Below, in pieces: positions 1 to 5,664 of a DNA stretch of 6,979 nt; the stretch's first letter is position 1, and each line of letters opens with the position of its first letter. A program made the position numbers and the translations under genes. This DNA comes from Opitutaceae bacterium (GTDB taxonomy: Bacteria; Verrucomicrobiota; Verrucomicrobiia; Opitutales; Opitutaceae): positions 1-6,979 of the forward strand of contig JAIRTK010000413.1 in the NCBI GenBank assembly GCA_031254955.1, given 5' to 3'. The notes beneath the pieces are model-generated. The model was given only the letters and a program-made list of their open reading frames with translations. It made no database searches and was not told where the DNA came from.

Positions 1-240
1 GGGCACGTGCAAGGCGTGGGTTTTCGCTACGCCGCGTTGCAGGTCGCCAAGGAGTTTGAGGTGGCGGGTTTTGCCGCCAATCTGCTCGACGGGCGGGTGC
101 AGGTCGAGGCCGAGGGCGAGGAGGCGGAAGTCCGCGCCTTTATCGAGGCCGTGGGCGAGCGCATGCACGGTTTCATCAGGAAAACAGAGCGCAAATCCAG
201 CCGGAAAACGCCTGAATACAGTGGTTTTGTAATCAAATAA
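1..240 (+). CDS. acyP: Acylphosphatase, 3' part (5' end outside window)
   Basis: Small cytosolic enzyme family that hydrolyses acyl-phosphates (carboxyl-phosphate mixed anhydrides). The frame is open from base 1 and reads GHVQGVGFR at once, the family's phosphate-binding signature, so the true start lies upstream of the window and roughly the first 10-15 residues are missing. Visible residues: Arg9 (equivalent of the phosphate-binding Arg of VQGVGFR) and Asn27 in the segment AANLLDG. Their spacing of 18 matches the Arg23/Asn41 spacing of the animal enzyme, so the catalytic pair is intact. The C-terminus YSGFVIK fits the usual final beta strand (F-x-I-x). The 79 visible residues plus the missing part give the usual length of about 90. 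An AT-rich gap follows, so it is probably not co-transcribed with cysC, although no strong terminator was found. Confidence 0.93.
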   Translation, partial: GHVQGVGFRYAALQVAKEFEVAGFAANLLDGRVQVEAEGEEAEVRAFIEAVGERMHGFIRKTERKSSRKTPEYSGFVIK

Positions 241-335
241 ACCAAGATTAAATTTGAATTGCTATCAATTGCATATTAATCTGTTGCAATTTTACAGTTA
301 AAAATATCTTGCCTGAAAGGCTTTAATCTATGTGA
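241..335 (+). promoter_or_regulatory. AT-rich intergenic stretch, candidate promoter for the cys genes
   Basis: The only clearly AT-rich stretch in an otherwise very GC-rich window. It lies between the acylphosphatase stop and the repeat element before cysC. Weak sigma70-like pairs can be drawn: TTGAAT (254-259) with TAATCT (277-282) at 17-nt spacing, or TTGCAA (284-289) with TATCTT (305-310) at 15 nt. Neither is close to consensus. A weak AATTG/CAATT hairpin (257-270) and a 4-bp GCCT/AGGC hairpin followed by TTT (311-324) are too poor to call as terminators. The composition is the main argument for a promoter. Confidence 0.3.
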
Positions 336-340
336 GTTGC

Positions 341-517
341 CTTACTCACTGAAGTTACGCGCCGCTTCGTTCGTGGCGCAGACTTGTAGCGCAGACTTCC
401 AAGTCTGCTTCCTGCCAGCACGCATTGCGTGTTCAGCAGGTTGGGGTTCCGGGCGAAGCGAGAAGCCTGACAACCTGCGCTGCGTTACGACGGCGGCGCG
501 TAACCTCGGTGACTCAC
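341..517 (+). repeat. Nested palindromic intergenic element, copy 1 (AAGTCTGC/AGCAGGTT family)
   Basis: Outer imperfect inverted repeat 341-365 with 493-517 (20 of 25 positions match, including GTTACGCGCCGC exactly). Inside lies a core at 386-488: terminal arms GTAGCGCA (386-393) and TGCGTTAC (481-488, one mismatch), a perfect hairpin GCAGACTT-cc-AAGTCTGC (391-408), a perfect hairpin CACGC-att-GCGTG (419-431), and arms GCAGGTT (436-442) and AACCTGC (472-478). The core recurs at 5700-5776. A 13-bp tandem duplication (373-385 and 386-398, one mismatch) sits at its left edge. Just outside, GTGAGT/ACTCAC (332-337/344-349) also pair. The element ends 10 nt before the cysC ATG. No coding potential of its own; a REP/MITE-like dispersed element is the likeliest identity. 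Confidence 0.8.
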
Positions 518-527
518 CAAGAATTAA

Positions 528-1202
528 ATGCCGTCCCTTTCCACAAAAAACGTTTCCTCCGCCCAGCCGCCCGCCGTTGCGCAAGACGGGCCGGGGGCGG
601 GCATTCATCCGATTTTCGAGCGGGTTCTGTCGCGCGCGGAAAAAGAAAAACGTCTCCGGCAGCGCGCCCGCGTCATCTGGCTGTTCGGGTTGTCCGGTTC
701 GGGCAAAAGCACGCTGGCCGTCGCGCTTGAGCGGCGGCTTGCCGCCGAGGGGTTCACCACGCATCTGCTCGACGGGGACAACCTTCGCGCCGGCCTGAAC
801 CGGGCGCTCGGGTTCAGCGACGCCGACCGCGCGGAGAACATCCGGCGCGCGGCCGAGGTCGCGCGGCTCTTTGCGCAGGCCGGCATCGTGACGGTCGCGT
901 CGTTCATCACGCCGTTCCGCGCGCTCCGCGACGCGGCGCGCGGGATCATCGGCGCGGCGGATTTTTTCCCGGCCTATGTGCACGCCTCCTTTGAAACCTG
1001 CGCGCGCCGCGACCCGAAAGGCCTCTACGCGAAGGCGGCGGCGGCGGGCGTGACGGAGTTCACCGGGCGGGATTCGCGTTTCGAGCCGCCCGCGCCGGAC
1101 GAGGGGGCGCTCCTCATCGACACCGAAACGGCCCCGCCTGGGGCGGCGCTCGGGCAACTCCACGCCGCCGTGCGCGCGCGCATCGCATTTGTATCCGAAT
1201 GA
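528..1202 (+). CDS. cysC: Adenylylsulfate (APS) kinase
   Basis: Cytosolic P-loop kinase that phosphorylates APS at the 3' position to PAPS, the second step of sulfate activation. The 224-residue product has an extra low-complexity N-terminus of about 45 residues, then the core: Walker A GLSGSGKST (54-62), LLDGDNLRAGLN (80-91), GFSDADRAENIRR (95-107), FITPFR (126-131), RDPKGLY (161-167) and the late FTGRDS substrate motif. All diagnostic APS-kinase blocks are present. One oddity: the Ser that carries the phosphate in the E. coli enzyme (FISP motif) is Thr128 here. It is a stand-alone kinase, not fused to CysN. No Shine-Dalgarno sequence precedes the ATG, which lies 10 nt after the repeat element; the start is the best in-frame ATG upstream of the core but is not certain. 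Its stop overlaps an in-frame cysD-side ATG (ATGA, 1199-1202). Confidence 0.95.
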   Translation: MPSLSTKNVSSAQPPAVAQDGPGAGIHPIFERVLSRAEKEKRLRQRARVIWLFGLSGSGKSTLAVALERRLAAEGFTTHLLDGDNLRAGLNRALGFSDADRAENIRRAAEVARLFAQAGIVTVASFITPFRALRDAARGIIGAADFFPAYVHASFETCARRDPKGLYAKAAAAGVTEFTGRDSRFEPPAPDEGALLIDTETAPPGAALGQLHAAVRARIAFVSE

Positions 1203-1282
1203 CAGATACACGCGGGCGCCGCGTCCCCGCCCCCGGACGGGCGCGGCGCGGAGGCGTCTCCGCGCGTTTTTCTTTTTCCGAC
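1203..1282 (+). promoter_or_regulatory. cysC-cysD junction: attenuator-like leader with two competing hairpins
   Basis: The 80 nt between the cysC stop and the likely cysD start can fold in two exclusive ways. Upstream hairpin: GCGCCGC (1216-1222) plus GTCC (1223-1226) pair with GGAC (1235-1238) and GCGGCGC (1243-1249), with a 4-nt bulge. Downstream hairpin: a terminator-like stem-loop starting at 1246. They share bases 1246-1249, so they cannot both form completely. A frame starting at the ATGA overlap (1199) runs through both and is continuous with cysD, adding 28 mostly Arg/Gly/Ala/Pro residues. Ribosomes entering here could disrupt the hairpins. Very high GC makes stems likely by chance, so the regulatory reading is inference. 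Confidence 0.4.
1246..1277 (+). terminator. Intrinsic-terminator-like hairpin just before cysD
   Basis: Perfect 8-bp GC-rich stem GCGCGGAG (1246-1253) with CTCCGCGC (1258-1265), 4-nt loop GCGT, followed after one G by TTTTTCTTTTT (1267-1277). This is the form of a Rho-independent terminator. It ends 5 nt before the cysD ATG at 1283, so it could end cysC transcripts, attenuate read-through into cysD, or occlude cysD initiation. Confidence 0.6.
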
Positions 1283-2188
1283 ATGAGCAACTACCACCTC
1301 GCCCACCTCGCGCATCTTGAGCACGAAGCCATCTATGTGTTGCGCGAAGTCGCCGCGCAATTCGAGCGGCCCGCGCTCCTTTTTTCCGGCGGCAAGGACT
1401 CCATCGTGATGGTGCGCCTCGCGCAAAAAGCCTTCGCCCCGGCCCGCACTCCGTTTCCGCTCGTGCACATCGACACCGGGCACAATTTCGTCGAAACCCT
1501 CGCGTTTCGCGACCGGCTCGTCCGCGACACCGGCGCGCGCCTCATCGTGCGCCGCGTCGCCGACAGCATCGCCGCCGGCCGCGCGACCGAGGAAAAAGGG
1601 CCGAACCCCTCGCGCAACGCGCTCCAGACCGTCACGCTGCTCGACACCATCGAGGAGTTCAAATTCGACGCCTGCCTCGGCGGCGCGCGCCGCGACGAGG
1701 AAAAGGCGCGCGCCAAGGAACGCTTCTTTTCGCACCGCGACGAGTTTGGCCAGTGGGACCCGAAAAACCAGCGCCCCGAACTCTGGAACCTCTTCAACGG
1801 ACGCAAGCACCCCGGCGAACACTTTCGCGTGTTCCCGCTCAGCAACTGGACCGAGATGGACATCTGGCAATACATCGCGCGCGAGCGGCTCGCCATTCCG
1901 GCCCTCTATTTCTCGCACGAGCGCGAGGTGGTTGACCGCGACGGCGTGCTCCTCGCCAACACCCCGCACATCACGCTGCTGCCCGGCGAGCGATTCGAGC
2001 GCCGCCGCGTGCGTTTCCGCACCGTCGGCGACGCCACCTGCACCGGCGCGGTCGAGTCCCCCGCCGCCACGCTTGCCGGAATCATTCAGGAAGTCGCCGC
2101 CGCCCGCGTGACCGAGCGCGGCGCCCGCGCCGACGACAAACGCTCCGAGACCGCCATGGAGGACCGCAAGAAGGCGGGATACTTTTGA
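1283..2188 (+). CDS. cysD: Sulfate adenylyltransferase subunit 2 (ATP sulfurylase small subunit)
   Basis: ATP pyrophosphatase-fold (PAPS reductase-like) subunit that adenylates sulfate with ATP to give APS and PPi, working as a complex with the GTPase CysN. Motifs, numbered from the 1283 start: PP-loop SGGKDS (35-40), HIDTGH (62-67), GGARRDEEKARAKER (133-147), then PLSNWTEMDIWQYI and the C-terminal AMEDRKKAGYF block typical of the family. I chose ATG 1283 because the protein then begins MSNYHLAHL, the normal CysD N-terminus, and is 301 residues, matching the family length of about 300. The alternative ATG at 1199, overlapping the cysC stop, adds 28 low-complexity Arg-rich residues. Neither start has a Shine-Dalgarno sequence; the 1283 ATG is preceded by a T/C tract belonging to the terminator-like hairpin. 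It is complete, with no missing key motif, and is separated from cysN by a 457-nt repeat-filled gap. Confidence 0.95.
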   Translation: MSNYHLAHLAHLEHEAIYVLREVAAQFERPALLFSGGKDSIVMVRLAQKAFAPARTPFPLVHIDTGHNFVETLAFRDRLVRDTGARLIVRRVADSIAAGRATEEKGPNPSRNALQTVTLLDTIEEFKFDACLGGARRDEEKARAKERFFSHRDEFGQWDPKNQRPELWNLFNGRKHPGEHFRVFPLSNWTEMDIWQYIARERLAIPALYFSHEREVVDRDGVLLANTPHITLLPGERFERRRVRFRTVGDATCTGAVESPAATLAGIIQEVAAARVTERGARADDKRSETAMEDRKKAGYF

Positions 2189-2242
2189 ATGACAAACTGA
2201 TGTTACACGACACTCAACCGGCGCGCGCGGCGGGGCCAGTTA

Positions 2243-2360
2243 TGGAGTGCGGCGAGTTCTCGCCGCTTTTGACGGCGCGGCAAGTCGCGCCGCCCGAGGC
2301 GAAACCGTCGCGGGCCGACAAGTCGGCCCGTCAAAAGCGGAGACAAGTCACCGCACTCCA
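2243..2360 (+). repeat. Nested palindromic element (TGGAGTGCGG type) between cysD and cysN
   Basis: 32-nt inverted repeat arms 2243-2274 and 2329-2360 match at 28 of 32 positions; the outer 10 (TGGAGTGCGG/CCGCACTCCA) and inner 12 are perfect. Between them sit two hairpins: CGGCGCG/CGCGCCG (2273-2279/2286-2292) and a perfect 9-bp CGGGCCGAC-aa-GTCGGCCCG (2311-2330). The architecture, an outer stem with inner hairpins, parallels the elements at 341-517 and 5665-5810, but the sequence differs. Short frames crossing it (for example from TTG 2185) only translate the repeat. It interrupts the cysD-cysN pair and could act as a terminator or an mRNA-stability element. Confidence 0.8.
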
Positions 2361-2470
2361 AAAAGGCCCACCGCGTAACATCGGTTACAAATGACGAATG
2401 ATACTCTTTCCTAATGAAACTCACACAATGGAAGCCATTAAAGGTAGGGCGAATGACGAATCACAATTTG

Positions 2471-2556
2471 GGCGCCACCGCGCCATCGCGCCGCCACCAC
2501 GCCACCGCGCCACCGCCGTGCCGCCACCGCGCGCCGCCACCGCGCCGCCGCGCTCA
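2471..2556 (+). repeat. Degenerate GCC/CCACC-rich low-complexity tract
   Basis: Almost entirely G/C with repeated GCCACC and GCGCCGCC words and no fixed period that I can hold across the whole tract. It keeps several frames open on both strands, which explains long spurious frames here. No protein-family signal is visible in any frame. Confidence 0.6.
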
Positions 2557-2574
2557 TGGAGTGGCCACTCTCCC

Positions 2575-2602
2575 AATCGTAAATCGTAAATCGTAAATCG
2601 TA
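2575..2602 (+). repeat. Tandem heptamer AATCGTA, four perfect copies
   Basis: Four exact head-to-tail copies of AATCGTA (2575-2581, 2582-2588, 2589-2595, 2596-2602), followed by AT. It lies 43 nt before the cysN start. It is AT-rich inside a GC-rich gap and is a simple-sequence array that could vary in copy number. Confidence 0.9.
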
Positions 2603-2645
2603 ATTTTCTCCCTCCATTCGCGCCCTCCGCATTCCGCATTTCCAC

Positions 2646-3953
2646 ATGACCACCGCAAACAGCAACCACTCCACCGCCGCCGCCGGCGCCGATGCGCATT
2701 ACCTCGCCATGGACCTCCTCCGCTTCACCACGGCGGGAAGCGTGGACGACGGAAAATCCACCCTCATCGGACGCCTGCTCTACGACTCGAAAGCCATCTT
2801 CGACGACCAGCTCGACGCCATCGAACGCGCCACCGGGCGGCGCGGCGAGGAACACCTCAACCTCGCCCTCCTCACCGACGGACTGCGCGCCGAGCGCGAG
2901 CAAGGCATCACCATCGATGTCGCCTACCGCTACTTCGCCACGCCGCGCCGCAAGTTCATCATCGCCGACACGCCCGGCCACATCCAATACACGCGCAACA
3001 TGGTCACCGGCGCCTCGACCGCCAGCCTCGCCATCATCCTCATCGACGCGCGCAACGGCATCGTCGAGCAAACCCTCCGGCACGCCTTCATCGCCTCCCT
3101 GCTCCGCATCCCCCACCTCGTCGTCTGCGTGAACAAAATGGACCTCGTCGGTTTTGACCAGACCGCTTACGACGACATCGTCCGGCACTTCTCGCGCTTC
3201 GCCTCCCGGCTCGAAATCCCGGACATAAAATTCATCCCCATCAGCGCGCTTCACGGCGACAACGTGGTCGAAAAATCCCCCCGCGCCCCGTGGTATGAAG
3301 GCGGCCCGCTGCTCTACACGCTCGAAACCGTTTACATCGGCGGCGACGCCAACCACATCGACGCCCGCTTCCCCGTGCAAACCGTCATCCGGCCAAACAA
3401 CGACGCCTGGCATGACTTCCGCGGCTTCGCTGGCCGCGTCGCCGGCGGCGTCTTCAAACCCGGCGATACCATCCTCGCCTTCCCCTCCGGCTTCACCAGC
3501 CGCATCAAGGAAATCCACGGCCCCGACGGCCCCGTCCCGGAGGCCTTCGCCCCCATGTCCGTCTCCATCACGCTGGAGGACGACATCGACCTCTCGCGCG
3601 GCGACATGCTGGTGAAACCCAACCACCCGCCCGCCTCCACCCAGGACATCGAAGCCATGATTTGCTGGTTTGCCTCGGACAAAAAACTCCAGCCCAACGG
3701 CAAATACCTCCTCCGCCACACGACCCGCGAAACCCGGACCGTGGTCAAGGAAGTGCGCTACAAAGTTGACATCAACACGCTGCGCAAAATCGAAAACGGC
3801 TTTGAAATCGGCATGAACGACATCGCGCGCATCCGCCTGCGCACCACGACCCCGCTCGGCGCGGATTCCTACCACCGCAACCGCCAGACCGGCGCCTTCA
3901 TCCTCGTGGACGAATTCACCCACGCCACCGTCGCCGCCGGCATGATCGTGTGA
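2646..3953 (+). CDS. cysN: Sulfate adenylyltransferase subunit 1 (GTPase subunit of ATP sulfurylase)
   Basis: EF-Tu-like translation-factor-family GTPase that couples GTP hydrolysis to CysD-catalysed APS synthesis in the cytosol. Of the 435 residues, the N-terminal GTPase domain shows G1 GSVDDGKST (31-39), the switch region GITIDVAYRYF (87-97), G3 DTPGH (108-112), G4 NKMD (163-166) and a G5-like ISAL segment. Two beta-barrel domains follow, with the CysN-typical FPVQTVIRPN, ITLEDDIDLSRGDM and C-terminal AAGM-I/V end. In G3, Ile113 stands where E. coli CysN has Glu (DTPGHEQ); I recall Ile in related phyla. It is not fused to an APS kinase, in keeping with the separate cysC upstream. The start at 2646 gives about 25 residues before the domain; Met22 (ATG 2709) is possible but would cut close to the first strand. 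No Shine-Dalgarno sequence. The cysD-cysN gap is unusually long for partner subunits. Confidence 0.96.
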   Translation: MTTANSNHSTAAAGADAHYLAMDLLRFTTAGSVDDGKSTLIGRLLYDSKAIFDDQLDAIERATGRRGEEHLNLALLTDGLRAEREQGITIDVAYRYFATPRRKFIIADTPGHIQYTRNMVTGASTASLAIILIDARNGIVEQTLRHAFIASLLRIPHLVVCVNKMDLVGFDQTAYDDIVRHFSRFASRLEIPDIKFIPISALHGDNVVEKSPRAPWYEGGPLLYTLETVYIGGDANHIDARFPVQTVIRPNNDAWHDFRGFAGRVAGGVFKPGDTILAFPSGFTSRIKEIHGPDGPVPEAFAPMSVSITLEDDIDLSRGDMLVKPNHPPASTQDIEAMICWFASDKKLQPNGKYLLRHTTRETRTVVKEVRYKVDINTLRKIENGFEIGMNDIARIRLRTTTPLGADSYHRNRQTGAFILVDEFTHATVAAGMIV

Positions 3954-4090
3954 CACCGCCCCTGTCACCCCCACCACACACACCACCGCCCCGCCGCCCC
4001 AGCCCTCCCGCCGCCGCGCCGCCCCAGCGCCCCGCCGCGCCCCTGCCGCGCATTCCGTCCCTCCACCTCTCCCGCGCATTTCGCCATCGC
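3954..4090 (+). other. C-rich low-complexity stretch after cysN, no gene seen
   Basis: Strongly pyrimidine-biased on this strand, with many CCGCC, CCACC and CCAGC words. It gives a proline-rich open frame on + and long Gly/Arg-rich frames on -, none with a family signature. No clear intrinsic terminator follows cysN here. Confidence 0.55.
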
Positions 4091-4189
4091 CCATCCCGCC
4101 CATCCCGCCCCTTCCGTCCCTTGCGCCCCTTGCGCTCATTCCACCCATTCCGTCCATTCCGTCCATTCTGTCCATTCCGTCCATCCCCT
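4091..4189 (+). repeat. 9-bp tandem array, 11 contiguous units (consensus CCATTCCGT)
   Basis: Eleven in-register 9-mers: CCATCCCGC twice (4091-4108), CCCTTCCGT, CCCTTGCGC twice (4118-4135), TCATTCCAC, CCATTCCGT twice (4145-4162), CCATTCTGT, CCATTCCGT and CCATCCCCT (to 4189). A twelfth, more diverged unit may precede (4082-4090). The fixed period with local doublets suggests growth by slippage or unequal recombination. The minus strand reads as repeated Met-Asp-Gly-like triplets, probably without meaning. Confidence 0.85.
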
Positions 4190-4211
4190 CCCCCCACGCT
4201 TAAAAAAACTG

Positions 4212-4254
4212 GCGCTACGCCGCAGCGCATAATTTCAGCAGCGGCCACCGCTGC
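4212..4254 (+). other. Two small hairpins upstream of the sialidase
   Basis: GCGCT/AGCGC (4212-4216/4224-4228), then a perfect 7-bp stem GCAGCGG-cca-CCGCTGC (4238-4254). Neither is followed on + by a T tract. Read on the minus strand, the AAAAAAA at 4202-4208 becomes a T run downstream of both, so a reverse-strand terminator is conceivable, but no minus-strand gene is known here. Confidence 0.4.
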
Positions 4255-4282
4255 CCGACGCGCCGGACACCGCGTTTTTACG

Positions 4283-4305
4283 ACTGGTCTATCATGCAAA
4301 CCAGT
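4283..4305 (+). promoter_or_regulatory. Inverted repeat ACTGGT-N11-ACCAGT, candidate operator of the sialidase gene
   Basis: ACTGGT (4283-4288) and ACCAGT (4300-4305) are perfect inverted half-sites separated by 11 nt, about 45 nt before the first sialidase ATG. The left half continues as ACTGGTCTA, matching the half-site of the GntR/HutC-type amino-sugar regulators (DasR/NagR), but the spacing is 7 nt longer than their 16-bp palindrome. A weak -10-like TATCAT (4290-4295) lies between the halves, without a good -35. An operator overlapping a promoter would fit. It is inference only. Confidence 0.35.
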
Positions 4306-4349
4306 AAAACCCATTTGCAGACAGCGAGACAAAGTGTGACGATGCCCCC

Positions 4350-5540
4350 ATGTTTTCACCGTTGCTTCCCATCCCGATGAGCCGCCTTCGCGTTTGCGGC
4401 TCGCTTTCCGCGCTTGCGTTTCTGCCATCGTTTTTCTTTCCGCCGACCGCCTCCGCGACGGTCGAGCAACATCTCGTCTATAAATCCGGCACCGAAGGCT
4501 ATCACACATTTCGCATCCCCTCGATTGTGAAGGCGCCGAACGGTGATTTGCTCGCGTTTTGCGAAGGACGGAAAAACAGCCCCAGCGATCGCGGCGACAT
4601 CGACATTCTCCTGCGACGCTCGCGCGACGGCGGACGCACCTGGGGCGGGATTCAAGTCGTGTGGGACGACGGGGAAAACACCTGCGGCAACCCGTGCGCC
4701 GTGGTGGACGAGACGACCGGCGCCCTATGGCTGCTGCTCAGCCACAATATAGGCACCGACCGGGAAAAAGAAATCCTGGCGGGCGCCGGCGCGGGCACGC
4801 GCACGGTATGGGTCTCGCATTCGACCGACCACGGCGAAACGTGGAGCGCGCCGGAGGAAATCACCGCCGCCACGAAAGCCGCCGATTGGGGCTGGTATGC
4901 CACGGGACCCGGCGTCGGCGTGCAGATAAAACACGGCCCTCATGCGGGACGGCTGGTCATTCCATGCGATCACAGCTTCCCCGCGAAGAACGCCGAAACC
5001 GATCCCGGCGCGGGCTATGGCTCCCATGCGATTTACTCCGACGACCACGGAAAGACATGGAAGATGGGCGCCCCCATCCAGCCTCGGGTGAACGAATGCC
5101 AGCTCGTCGAGCTTTTTGACGGCAAGGGCACGCTGCTGATGGACATGCGCTCCTACGCGAAACGCTCGCGACGGGCGCAGGCGGAGAGTTCCGACGGCGG
5201 GGCGACATGGGGGCGGATGCGCGATGCCGATGCGCTGGAGGAGCCGGTTTGCCAGGCGAGCATCTTGCGCTGGGAACGCGGGAAAAAAGCGGCGGGCCTG
5301 CTGGTGTTTTCCAACCCCGCCCATCCCAAAAAACGCGTGAACCTCACCATCAAGGCCAGCGCCGACAACGGAAAAACATGGCCGCTCTCACGTGTGCTGA
5401 CCAAAGGCCCGGCAGCCTATTCGTGCCTGGTGGCCATCGACGACACCGCCGCCGGCTGTCTCTACGAAAGCGGAGAACGCATGGCCTACGAGCGCATCAC
5501 CTTCGCACGCTTCTCACCCGCCGACCTTTTGGCCAGATAA
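4350..5540 (+). CDS. Exported exo-alpha-sialidase (GH33-type, BNR/Asp-box six-bladed propeller)
   Basis: Predicted to release terminal sialic acids from glycoconjugates, in the periplasm or outside the cell. The N-terminus has a signal peptide: basic Arg12/Arg14, a hydrophobic stretch, and Ala-Ser-Ala (34-36) as likely cleavage site. Five Asp boxes (S-x-D-x-G-x-T-W) lie at 91-98, 158-165, 230-237, 280-287 and 337-344. The catalytic set can be placed by motif: Arg55 in FRIP, acid/base Asp80, Glu249 in NECQLVEL, Arg267, Arg329 and nucleophile Tyr357 in AYSC, with a late LYE (371-373). All are present, so it should be active. 396 residues is a normal single-domain length; no carbohydrate-binding module or anchor is visible. 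ATG 4377 (Met10, directly before Ser-Arg-Leu-Arg) is an equally good or better start and gives a cleaner signal peptide; neither has a Shine-Dalgarno sequence. No lipobox. Alternative: a related BNR hydrolase with other specificity, but the arginine triad favours sialidase. Confidence 0.9.
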   Translation: MFSPLLPIPMSRLRVCGSLSALAFLPSFFFPPTASATVEQHLVYKSGTEGYHTFRIPSIVKAPNGDLLAFCEGRKNSPSDRGDIDILLRRSRDGGRTWGGIQVVWDDGENTCGNPCAVVDETTGALWLLLSHNIGTDREKEILAGAGAGTRTVWVSHSTDHGETWSAPEEITAATKAADWGWYATGPGVGVQIKHGPHAGRLVIPCDHSFPAKNAETDPGAGYGSHAIYSDDHGKTWKMGAPIQPRVNECQLVELFDGKGTLLMDMRSYAKRSRRAQAESSDGGATWGRMRDADALEEPVCQASILRWERGKKAAGLLVFSNPAHPKKRVNLTIKASADNGKTWPLSRVLTKGPAAYSCLVAIDDTAAGCLYESGERMAYERITFARFSPADLLAR

Positions 5541-5664
5541 ACAAAACATCCAATAACAAACACACCGTAGTCATCATGACCTCCCGGTTTCGCGAAAACA
5601 TCCGATAACCTATCCCCGATTAAAACCGCGCTCTTTTGGATGACCGGAAAAGGGAATGAAAGTT
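5541..5664 (+). other. Gap after the sialidase, imperfect direct repeat, no gene seen
   Basis: A 15-nt direct repeat, AAAACATCC-A/G-ATAAC, occurs at 5543-5557 and 5595-5609 (one mismatch). A perfect TTTCGCGAAA palindrome precedes the second copy (5588-5597). No strong intrinsic terminator for the sialidase was found, and no convincing promoter for the SDR gene. Confidence 0.5.

Larger units (their letters stand above)
2361..2645 (+). other. Rest of the cysD-cysN gap: short repeats, no gene seen
   Basis: Contains a direct repeat AATGACGAAT (2390-2399 and 2452-2461), a degenerate GCCACC/GCGCC low-complexity tract at about 2471-2556, a 12-bp perfect palindrome GAGTGGCCACTC (2559-2570) and a heptamer array (2575-2602). 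A C/T-rich stretch without a Shine-Dalgarno sequence leads into the cysN ATG. No convincing promoter or RNA gene was found. Confidence 0.6.

Noticed and set aside
386..488. tRNA-like cloverleaf
   Set aside because: Several hairpins in series resemble a cloverleaf, but there is no T-loop consensus, anticodon arm or CCA-ready acceptor stem, and the copy near 5700 keeps the DNA-repeat features instead.
337..798. + frame over the element before cysC and into cysC
   Set aside because: It overlaps cysC in another frame and consists largely of repeat sequence.
342..1211. 289-codon minus-strand frame over cysC and the repeat before it
   Set aside because: Antisense shadow of cysC extended through a palindromic repeat; Arg-rich, with no recognisable domain.
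1199..1282. Longer CysD starting at the ATGA overlap
   Set aside because: Not chosen as the main start: the extra 28 residues are low-complexity and absent from the usual CysD N-terminus, which begins MSNYHLxHL at 1283. Kept as a possible coupled alternative.
1025..1969. 314-codon minus-strand frame over cysC-cysD
   Set aside because: Antisense to conserved CysC and CysD motifs; its composition is explained by codon bias on the coding strand.
2185..2394. Small + frame starting at TTG and overlapping the end of cysD
   Set aside because: Nearly all of it translates the TGGAGTGCGG palindrome. Such repeat-derived peptides recur wherever the element lies; no ribosome-binding site or domain.
2421..4184. 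587-codon open frame on the minus strand, opposite cysN
   Set aside because: It is antisense to a clear cysN with all GTPase motifs. The translation is low-complexity Gly/Ala/Arg/Asp and begins in the 9-bp array; GC-rich third positions keep such antisense frames open.
3950..4339. 129-codon Pro-rich + frame after cysN
   Set aside because: It is the translation of the C-rich low-complexity tract and 9-bp array, with no family signal.
4377..4460. Lipoprotein signal on the sialidase
   Set aside because: The Cys at residue 16 is not in a lipobox context, and the Ala-Ser-Ala site at 34-36 fits ordinary signal peptidase cleavage better.
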